From assembly GCA_031178305.1 (NCBI GenBank), contig JAPSJG010000079.1:1-11374 (forward strand): DNA of 11,374 nucleotides, written 5' to 3'. The notes below the pieces were generated by a model. That model was not told where the DNA came from, did no database searches, and saw only the letters and a list, made by a program, of their open reading frames with translations. The translations under genes and the position numbers were made by a program. This DNA is from Sinorhizobium sp. GTDB taxonomy: Bacteria; Pseudomonadota; Alphaproteobacteria; Rhizobiales; Rhizobiaceae. Below, one piece after another: positions 1 to 5,446 of the stretch (positions are counted from its first letter, which is position 1; each line of letters opens with the position of its first letter).

Positions 1-121
1 CTTCCGCGAGCATGACGAAGGCGACCGTGAGCAACAGCAGCTTGCCGGAAAGTCCGCGCAAGAAGCCGACAGCCGCGCGGGGCGGCGCGCTCGCATTGGC
101 CGGACGTGCGTCTTCTGTCAT
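1..121 (-). CDS. N-terminal fragment of a membrane protein, probably a sensor histidine kinase
   Basis: The gene is partial: 40 codons from an ATG at 121-119 run off the left edge. The visible peptide starts MTEDARPANASAPPRAAVGF, an Ala/Pro-rich cytoplasmic tail, then LRGLSGKLLLLTVAFVMLAE, which looks like the start of a first transmembrane helix at about residues 21-40. This start resembles rhizobial HAMP/PAS sensor histidine kinases as I remember them, but no kinase motif lies inside the window, so the function is inferred. An AGGGA about 12 nt upstream could serve as ribosome binding site. The start is only 21 nt after the stop of the FAD oxidoreductase gene on the same strand, so it is probably the third gene of that operon. 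The start and the membrane helix are fairly secure; the kinase assignment is tentative. Confidence 0.6.
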   Translation of the reverse strand, partial: MTEDARPANASAPPRAAVGFLRGLSGKLLLLTVAFVMLAE

Positions 122-142
122 GTCCAAAGAATTTCCCTGCCG

Positions 143-1567
143 TCAGCCGAAACACCGCAGGATGCGGATCGCAGTGCGGACGAAGCGATTTCGTGCCATG
201 GGTGAATAATAGGAGATCGCGGCCTGTTTTCCAATCTCGGAAAGGGTTGGGTAGGGTGCAACATAGTCGCGGAAGCTCTTCAGTGTCAGATGGTTGGCGA
301 TGGCAAAGGCCCAGTTGTTGATCAGCTCCCCCGCTCCCGCGCCGACGATGCCGGCGCCAAGAATTCGCCCGCGCCGGCCGATCACGAGCTTCATCATGCC
401 AGGTCCAAGGTGATCGGTGCGGGCGCGGTCGTTTGCGGCAAAATCCGAGCGCAGGATATGAACCGTGGCCGATCTCTCCCGCGCCTCCCGTTCAGTCAGT
501 CCGACCTGCGCGATTTCCGGTTCGGTAAAGGTGACCCGGGGAATGATCTCGCGGATATCACGTGCTGGCAGGCGGAACAGAATTTGCTGCAGCACAAGAC
601 GTGCATGATAGCTCGCGACGTGGGTGAACTGCAGGCCGCCAGCCGCATCCCCGATCGCAAAGACGCGGCGGTTGCTGGTGCGAAGATTGTCAGCGATCTC
701 GATGCGATCGGTATCGTGACGAATGCCTGCGGCGGCGAGATCTAGGCTTCCATGATTTGCGGCGCGCCCGGCGGCGAGCAGCAAGTCGCTGCCGTCGACG
801 TTGAATCTCTCGTTAGCCTTTTCGCAGTGAAGACGGACGCCGCCGTCTGTGCGCTCGACCGAACGAACCGTCGTTCGCTGATGGAGCACGATGCCCTCCC
901 CGCAAACTCCGTCCAGGACGATTGCTTTCAATTCGGGGTCTTCCCTCGAGAGCGCCTCGGCGCCCTCGATGACCGTTACGCGCGCACCCAGCCGGCGATA
1001 GGCCTGGGCGAGTTCGAGGCCCACGGGCCCGGCGCCGATCACCAGGAGATGATGGGGCACACGATCGAGTTCGAACAGGGTTTCGTTGGTGAGGAAGGGC
1101 GTCTCCGCCAATCCCGCGATCGACGGGATGACCGGGGACGAGCCCGTGGCGATCACGAAGCGGCGGGCGCGGATGAGATGATCGCCGGCGGCGACGGTCC
1201 GCTTATCTACGAATCGGGCCGTTTCCGTGATCACCTGCACGCCGAGGCTATCGAACCGCTCGATCGAATCATGCGGCGCAATGCCGTCGATGACCTCGCG
1301 GATGCGGTCCCTAAGGCGCTCGGCTTCGGCGACCGGTTCTCCCGCAACGAGACCGAACGGGGCCGCCTTGCGGATCAATTCCGCGCGTTTAGCGGCCGCG
1401 ATCAAGGTCTTCGACGGCACGCAGCCGTAATTCAGGCAATCGCCGCCCATCTTGCCGTGCTCGATAAGAACGACGGGCACGCCGAACGCGGCGGCGCCCG
1501 CTGCCATGGAAAGGCCGGCGGCACCGCCGCCGATCACGCAGATATCAGGCTTGAGTATCGTCGTCAC
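143..1567 (-). CDS. FAD-dependent pyridine nucleotide-disulfide oxidoreductase (mercuric reductase/dihydrolipoamide dehydrogenase-like)
   Basis: This 474-residue cytoplasmic flavoprotein belongs to the class I disulfide reductases. The N-terminal FAD dinucleotide fold has GGGAAG at 13-18, and the redox-active disulfide is C44-x4-C49 in GGDCLNYGCVPSK. The NAD(P)H fold has GAGPVG at 178-183. The second FAD motif is RRVFAIGDAAG at about 300-310. The C-terminal dimerisation domain ends in APYPTLSE, with Tyr439 where lipoamide dehydrogenases have the catalytic His. There is no N-terminal heavy-metal-associated domain, so this is not a full MerA. A basic tail (RFVRTAIRILRCFG) follows the fold. The start is a GTG whose AAGGG ribosome binding site lies 9 nt upstream; the GGAGGTGA overlapping that GTG has no usable start after it. 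It lies 16 nt downstream of the TVP38 gene. The substrate is unknown; the family call is firm, and mercuric reductase proper is unlikely. Confidence 0.93.
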   Translation of the reverse strand: MTTILKPDICVIGGGAAGLSMAAGAAAFGVPVVLIEHGKMGGDCLNYGCVPSKTLIAAAKRAELIRKAAPFGLVAGEPVAEAERLRDRIREVIDGIAPHDSIERFDSLGVQVITETARFVDKRTVAAGDHLIRARRFVIATGSSPVIPSIAGLAETPFLTNETLFELDRVPHHLLVIGAGPVGLELAQAYRRLGARVTVIEGAEALSREDPELKAIVLDGVCGEGIVLHQRTTVRSVERTDGGVRLHCEKANERFNVDGSDLLLAAGRAANHGSLDLAAAGIRHDTDRIEIADNLRTSNRRVFAIGDAAGGLQFTHVASYHARLVLQQILFRLPARDIREIIPRVTFTEPEIAQVGLTEREARERSATVHILRSDFAANDRARTDHLGPGMMKLVIGRRGRILGAGIVGAGAGELINNWAFAIANHLTLKSFRDYVAPYPTLSEIGKQAAISYYSPMARNRFVRTAIRILRCFG

Positions 1568-1583
1568 CTCCGTGTGCCCTTCG

Positions 1584-2372
1584 TCAACTCGCTTTCCGGC
1601 GCGACTGTATGTGCCGGTATGCGAGCGGCATTGCCGTAATCAGCGCCAGTGCCAGGAGCGCCAGCGAGATGTGTCGTGTGGCGAAATCGGACAGCGACAA
1701 TGCGCGGCCGCTTGCCGCCGCATCGGCAATAACGTCGTCAAGGCCGCAGCCAAGCCAGGCATAGGCAAAAGTCCCCGGCACGATGCCAATAAGGGTCGCG
1801 ACGGCAAAAGTGCGTAGCTTCACGTCGAAGAAGGCCGGCGCGATATTGACGATGAAGAAGGGAAAGATCGGCGCGAGCCGCAGGATCAGCAGGTAGTGGA
1901 AGGCGTTACTCCGAAAGCCTTCAGCGAGACGCTCGAGAAAGCGCCCGGCGCGCCGGCGCATGATACCGCTGAGGGCGCCGCTTGCCGCGACGAACAGAAG
2001 GCTGGCGCCCAGGGAAGCCGCTATGACCGCGATGGCACCTCCCATGATGCAGCCGAAGAGAAATCCCGCTGTTATCGTCAGCACCGAAGCCGCGGGGATC
2101 GAAAAGACAACGACAGCGACATAAACGGCAAAGAAGGCGAGGCCCGCTCGGATAGGATTTGCGTCAACATAGGCGCTGAGCGCCCCCCGCTGATCGACGA
2201 GCGCCGCCAGCGACAAATAGTTCTGCAGGCCGAGCGCGTAAGATGCCGCGCCGACGGAAATGAGTAGCGCGAACGGGACGAAACGCCACGGCGCGCGCTT
2301 GCCTGCCCGCTGGCGCGACGAGGAGGTCGGGGCCGTTCTATCCTCTACCCTGTCGCTCGGTGGGCGGTTCAT
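1584..2372 (-). CDS. TVP38/TMEM64 family (DedA/SNARE-associated domain) inner-membrane protein
   Basis: This is a 262-residue polytopic membrane protein. A basic, Ser/Arg-rich cytoplasmic tail (1-30) precedes helices at about 31-52, 76-96, 98-132, 158-180, 188-208 and 234-253. The conserved VTT/DedA core is visible: a Gly-rich TAGFLFGCIMGGAIAV segment at about 101-116, then LRLAPIFPFFIVNIAPAFF at about 164-182, and IGIVPGTFAYAWLG at 195-208. The family is linked to lipid scrambling or undecaprenyl-phosphate and membrane homeostasis in bacteria; no specific role can be read here. It is the first gene of a minus-strand operon, 16 nt before the disulfide oxidoreductase. TVP38 domains and mercuric-reductase-like proteins are often neighbours, and I recall fusions, which suggests joint work in membrane-linked redox or metal stress. 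The ATG has only a weak ribosome binding site, so the start is moderately certain. Confidence 0.9.
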   Translation of the reverse strand: MNRPPSDRVEDRTAPTSSSRQRAGKRAPWRFVPFALLISVGAASYALGLQNYLSLAALVDQRGALSAYVDANPIRAGLAFFAVYVAVVVFSIPAASVLTITAGFLFGCIMGGAIAVIAASLGASLLFVAASGALSGIMRRRAGRFLERLAEGFRSNAFHYLLILRLAPIFPFFIVNIAPAFFDVKLRTFAVATLIGIVPGTFAYAWLGCGLDDVIADAAASGRALSLSDFATRHISLALLALALITAMPLAYRHIQSRRKAS

Positions 2373-2493
2373 GCGGTTCTGCTTTCGGCGAAGTGTCCGC
2401 CCTCGATCAGCGCGAACGAGGGATCATGACGAACGGTCGTACGGCAAACGACAGCGCGAACGGACAGCCGGGACAAGTCACTTTGCTGTGAAA

Positions 2494-2532
2494 CGGCAGA
2501 GCCCGCTGCTCCCTTCGGATCGGCGGGCTCTG
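2494..2532 (-). terminator. Rho-independent-type terminator after the chemoreceptor gene
   Basis: A perfect 10-bp inverted repeat pairs CAGAGCCCGC (2497-2506) with GCGGGCTCTG (2523-2532) around a 16-nt loop. Read on the minus strand it begins 34 nt after the chemoreceptor stop codon and is followed by CCGTTTCAC, a short T run. The T tract is poor, so termination may be partial. It separates the chemoreceptor from the TVP38 operon on the same strand. Confidence 0.65.
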
Positions 2533-2565
2533 ACGAGTCGCTCTACAAATCAATGCCGTTAGAGA

Positions 2566-4563
2566 TCAAAACTCCTGCCAATCGTCCCGGGCTGGGGCAG
2601 CCGAACCGCCACCGAAGGCGCGCGCCACCGTGCCCATCATCCGACGCGCAGGCGATGCGACGGGCCGGCTCGTTTCTTTAGCCGCTGACGGCACACGCAC
2701 CTGTTCGCCATCGACCTTGAAATAGGCGATGAGGCCCGCGAGTCCGTCCGCCTCCGCCGAGAGCTTGTGCGTGGCGGCCGTCGCCTCCTCGACCATGGCA
2801 GCGTTGCGCTGAGTCACCTGGTCCATCTGGTTGACGGCGCTGCTGACCTCGCCGAGGCCGGTCGACTGCTCGCGTGCGGCGGTTGCGATCGAATGGATGT
2901 GGTCGTTTATCTTGAGCACGCGCGTCTCGATCTCGCCAAGCGCGGCTCCCGTCGCCTGCACCAGCTTGACGCCGGTCGCCACTTCGTCGCCGGATTTAGA
3001 GATGAGCGCCTTGATGTCCTTGGCGGCGCTGGCGGCGCGCTGGGCAAGCTCCCGGACCTCCTGCGCGACGACGGCGAAACCTTTACCGGCGTCGCCGGCA
3101 CGGGCCGCCTCGACCCCGGCGTTGAGCGCCAGGAGATTCGTCTGGAAGGCGATCTCGTCGATGACGTTTGTGATCTGACCGATCTCACTGGAGGCCTGCT
3201 CGATCCGGCCCATGGCCTCGACGGCGTTCCGAACGACGGATGCGGATTCGGCCGCGTTTTCCTTCGCTTCCGTCACCATCGCCGTCGCTTCCTGCGCCCG
3301 CTCGGTCGAGCTCTTCACCGCCGCGGTGATCTCGTCGAGCGCGGCGGACGTCTCCTCGAGGGAGGCTGCCTGTTGCTCGGTGCGTTTCGACAGATCGTCG
3401 GCGGCGGAACGCAATTCGGACGCGTTGCCGTTGATCGTGTCCGTCGCCGCACGCACCTCTCTGAGTGTTTTCCGCAGCGTCGAGAGCGCATCGTTGACAT
3501 TCTTCTGCAGTTCGGCGAAGGCGCCGTGGAACTGGCCGTTCATGCTGTGCGTGAGATCGCCCGCCGCAAGGCTTGCGATCACCCGTCGCGTTTCGGCGAT
3601 GCCGCTGTCGACACTGCCGACCAGTTCGTTGACGCTCGCTGCGAAGCGGTTGAGATCGTCGTCCTCGTAATCCTTGCCGATGCGCCTGGTGAAATCGCCG
3701 GCCGCGGCCGCCGCGACGACGACGCCGATGCTCGACTGGAGGTCGGCGCTTTTTTCGCGCAATGCCGTTTCCTGGGCATTGAGCTCGCGCACGGCAAGGC
3801 CGTTCTCCTTGAATACTTCGACGGCCGCCGCCATGTCACCGATTTCATCCTTGCGGCCGGCAAAGGGCACATCGACCGAAAGATCGCCGCCGGCGAGGAG
3901 CTTCATCCTCTGGGTCAGGTCGACGATCGGGCGGCTGAGCTGATTGGTCGCGATGTAGTAGGCCGCACCGATACCGGCGGCCATTCCGAAGCCGGCAAGG
4001 CCGAGGACCAGGAGAACGATCCAGCCTTCGAAGCCATCGAGGTCGACAGTAATCGCCTGAAGGGATTCGCGATCGGCATCGACGACGACGTCGATCTCCG
4101 CCTGGAAAGCCTTGCGGTTTGCGCGGTTTGCCTCGTTGTTGCCTTGCTCGTTGGCAGCCTGCGGCGCCACTTCCCTGCCGAGACGCGCGGTTTCCGTCCG
4201 GAATGCCTTGAATTCTTCCGCACGTTTAACAACTGCGTCGAAAGCCAATAGCTTGTCGGCCGGAACCAGCGGACGCCATTCGGCCAGCAATCCGTCGATC
4301 TTTTCGAGGTTCTTGATTATACCTTCGGCAAAGGGCGCTGCCTTCTCGATGGTCGGCGACGCATAGATACCGCGCGATTCCATCACCACGGCCGTCACGA
4401 GCCGGTTCAAGCGCTCGCCCTTGAAGGCTCGTTCCGATGCGTGCTGGAACTGGCGAAGCTTGCCATTGTATTCCGAGACGATGAGCAAGGACATGCCAGT
4501 GATCGCGATCGCCAGCAGGCTCATGATGCCGACGATCAGGTTTATCTTTCCACGAATTTTCAT
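2566..4563 (-). CDS. Methyl-accepting chemotaxis protein (transmembrane chemoreceptor)
   Basis: This 665-residue chemoreceptor has its first helix at 8-29, a helical periplasmic sensor of about 150 residues (30-180), a second helix at 181-203, then HAMP (about 204-257). A second HAMP-like section follows at about 275-370. The signalling domain contains EIAFQTNLLALNAGVEAARA (470-489) and GDAGKGFAVVAQEVRELAQR (490-509), the kinase-control tip that contacts CheA and CheW. Likely methylation segments are QQAASLEETSAALDEI (398-413) and VEEATAATHKL (591-601). The protein ends in a flexible linker plus DWQEF, which fits the aromatic-x-x-aromatic CheR-tethering pentapeptide. The ATG at 4563 is chosen over a GTG 18 nt upstream because GGGGAGGGGAG sits at ideal distance from the ATG. 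The ligand cannot be read from sequence. It is monocistronic, with its own terminator downstream. Confidence 0.95.
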   Translation of the reverse strand: MKIRGKINLIVGIMSLLAIAITGMSLLIVSEYNGKLRQFQHASERAFKGERLNRLVTAVVMESRGIYASPTIEKAAPFAEGIIKNLEKIDGLLAEWRPLVPADKLLAFDAVVKRAEEFKAFRTETARLGREVAPQAANEQGNNEANRANRKAFQAEIDVVVDADRESLQAITVDLDGFEGWIVLLVLGLAGFGMAAGIGAAYYIATNQLSRPIVDLTQRMKLLAGGDLSVDVPFAGRKDEIGDMAAAVEVFKENGLAVRELNAQETALREKSADLQSSIGVVVAAAAAGDFTRRIGKDYEDDDLNRFAASVNELVGSVDSGIAETRRVIASLAAGDLTHSMNGQFHGAFAELQKNVNDALSTLRKTLREVRAATDTINGNASELRSAADDLSKRTEQQAASLEETSAALDEITAAVKSSTERAQEATAMVTEAKENAAESASVVRNAVEAMGRIEQASSEIGQITNVIDEIAFQTNLLALNAGVEAARAGDAGKGFAVVAQEVRELAQRAASAAKDIKALISKSGDEVATGVKLVQATGAALGEIETRVLKINDHIHSIATAAREQSTGLGEVSSAVNQMDQVTQRNAAMVEEATAATHKLSAEADGLAGLIAYFKVDGEQVRVPSAAKETSRPVASPARRMMGTVARAFGGGSAAPARDDWQEF

Positions 4564-4568
4564 TCCTG

Positions 4569-4579
4569 CTCCCCTCCCC
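4569..4579 (-). promoter_or_regulatory. Strong ribosome binding site fixing the chemoreceptor start
   Basis: On the minus strand GGGGAGGGGAG ends 5 nt before the ATG at 4563. The site lies inside the longer GTG-initiated reading (start 4581), which argues that the shorter ATG form is the real protein. Confidence 0.75.
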
Positions 4580-4674
4580 ACTAGACTCGCCTTTAGCGCG
4601 AAATCAGCTGCATCTCACACGCAGATGAGAGAATGCTAAAATGATATGAGTTAACGAAAGGGGGGCATACGAAC

Positions 4675-4690
4675 CCCTAAAATTTCAGGG
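4675..4690. promoter_or_regulatory. 16-bp near-perfect palindrome, possible operator
   Basis: CCCTAAAATTTCAGGG is self-complementary at 7 of 8 pairs; only the A/C pair fails. It lies between the chemoreceptor start (4563) and the rpmH promoter (4761), a typical place for a regulator site. No known regulator is recognised, and chance occurrence is possible. Confidence 0.3.
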
Positions 4691-4760
4691 TCCGCGGCTG
4701 CTACGGCCCTAAGGCGAGATCAGGCTAGGCTTCAACACTGTCAGGCAGCTCCGGCAGGAA

Positions 4761-4790
4761 TTGACTTTCCGGGGCTTTTGTACCTATAAG
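4761..4790 (+). promoter_or_regulatory. Sigma-70 promoter for rpmH-rnpA-yidC
   Basis: A -35 element TTGACT (4761-4766) is followed after 18 nt by a -10 element TATAAG (4785-4790). Both are close to the housekeeping consensus. The predicted transcript starts near 4797, giving a leader of about 100 nt before rpmH. It is the best promoter match in the window and fits a highly expressed ribosomal protein operon. Confidence 0.75.
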
Positions 4791-4809
4791 CCGCGCACGT
4801 CCGGTCGAG

Positions 4810-4822
4810 CCGCCAAGGGCGG
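4810..4822 (+). promoter_or_regulatory. Hairpin covering the ribosome binding site of the rpmH leader ORF
   Basis: CCGCC (4810-4814) pairs with GGCGG (4818-4822) around an AAG loop. The AAGGG/GGAG ribosome binding sequence of the ATG at 4827 lies within or directly beside this stem. If the hairpin forms in the mRNA it could limit leader translation. The 5-bp stem is short, so its role is a suggestion only. Confidence 0.35.
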
Positions 4823-4826
4823 AGCT

Positions 4827-4895
4827 ATGCCCGAACGTAAACGCTCCTTGCATAACGCAAACTCAAGAAGGGCCGCACACCGCGGTATTAAATAA
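4827..4895 (+). CDS. Possible 22-codon leader peptide ORF upstream of rpmH
   Basis: An ATG at 4827 opens a 22-codon frame that ends in TAA at 4893-4895, directly touching the rpmH ATG at 4896. The product is short and very basic; it begins MPERKRSLHNANSRR and ends AAHRGIK. AAGGG lies 7 nt before the ATG and GGAG 2 nt before. The rpmH start itself has no good ribosome binding site at normal spacing, so the layout would allow ribosomes finishing this ORF to restart on rpmH. No family is recognised. It could equally be a chance frame in a leader RNA; conservation across relatives would decide. Confidence 0.4.
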   Translation: MPERKRSLHNANSRRAAHRGIK

Positions 4896-5030
4896 ATGAA
4901 GCGTACCTACCAACCGTCCAAGCTTGTTCGCAAGCGCCGTCACGGCTTCCGTGCACGCATGGCTACCAAGGGTGGCCGCAAGGTTCTCTCAGCCCGCCGG
5001 GCTCGTGGCCGCAAGCGTCTTTCGGCCTGA
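4896..5030 (+). CDS. rpmH: 50S ribosomal protein L34
   Basis: The product is the 44-residue protein L34 of the large ribosomal subunit, which binds 23S rRNA. It shows the full family signature: MKRTYQPSKLVRKRRHGFRA at the start, then a GRK-x-LSARR-x-RGRKRLSA ending. Its length is the family norm. The start is fixed by this conserved N terminus even though the usual ribosome binding site is missing: AGAAGGG lies 23 nt upstream, and a small CCGC/GCGG hairpin in between could shorten the effective distance. It leads the classic rpmH-rnpA pair; rnpA begins 20 nt downstream. Transcription very probably starts at the promoter at 4761-4790. Confidence 0.98.
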   Translation: MKRTYQPSKLVRKRRHGFRARMATKGGRKVLSARRARGRKRLSA

Positions 5031-5050
5031 GCCGAGCCTGCCCGAATCTT

Positions 5051-5446
5051 ATGACCGGGCATATGTCAGATAATCGCAAAGTTCCTGTCGGGCGGCTGAA
5101 AAGCCGTCCGCAGTTTTTGGCCGTCAGGGCTGGCGAAAGCCGAAAAGGCCCGTTATTTCTCCTCGAAGTGCTTGACCGGAACGACCCGGAAGGCGAAGCC
5201 CGCGTCGGCTTCACCGTCACAAAGAAACATGGCACCGCCGTCGAGCGGAATCGCATGCGCCGACGCCTCAAGGAAGCCGTGCGGCTTTCCGCCGGGTTTG
5301 CAATGAAACCCGGACACGACTATGTGATTGTCGCCCGACGCGATCTCCTGAATGCCCGTTTTGACGCATTGACGCGGGCGCTGCAGGAGCGCATCGAAAA
5401 CAAGCCGAAACCGAAGCGGCCGCCGGCCGGTTCCAGGAAACCATGA
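5051..5446 (+). CDS. rnpA: Ribonuclease P protein component
   Basis: This 131-residue basic protein cofactor of RNase P, together with the RNase P RNA, removes 5' leaders from precursor tRNAs. The family signature is ERNRMRRRLKEAVR (65-78), the RNR motif that contacts the RNA. It is preceded by VGFTVTKKHGTAV (52-64) and followed by DYVIVARRDLL. The length is normal for alphaproteobacteria, with a short Lys/Pro-rich tail. An ATG at 5063 (MSDNRK...) is an equally possible start; neither has a strong ribosome binding site, so translation may depend on rpmH just upstream. Its stop codon overlaps the start of yidC (ATGATGG at 5443), which indicates translational coupling. Confidence 0.96.
   Translation: MTGHMSDNRKVPVGRLKSRPQFLAVRAGESRKGPLFLLEVLDRNDPEGEARVGFTVTKKHGTAVERNRMRRRLKEAVRLSAGFAMKPGHDYVIVARRDLLNARFDALTRALQERIENKPKPKRPPAGSRKP

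Larger units (their letters stand above)
4564..4895. other. Divergent intergenic region between the chemoreceptor and rpmH
   Basis: This 332-nt stretch without an established gene contains the chemoreceptor ribosome binding site, an AT-richer patch (about 4620-4690) and a 16-bp near-palindrome CCCTAAAATTTCAGGG at 4675-4690. It also has a bulged hairpin at 4687-4710, the rpmH promoter at 4761-4790 and a possible 22-codon leader ORF at 4827-4895. I could not identify a convincing sigma-70 promoter for the chemoreceptor on the minus strand. Confidence 0.6.

Noticed and set aside
752..1639. 295-codon open frame on the plus strand across the oxidoreductase
   Set aside because: Antisense to a flavoprotein with every expected motif; its own translation shows no recognisable domain.
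2767..4251. 494-codon open frame on the plus strand across the chemoreceptor
   Set aside because: It is antisense to a clear chemoreceptor with full signalling motifs; its Arg/Gly/Asp-rich translation is typical of high-GC shadow frames.
4600..4660. Promoter for the chemoreceptor on the minus strand
   Set aside because: TTAACT and AT-rich hexamers exist, but no pair at 16-18 nt spacing matches consensus well enough to report.
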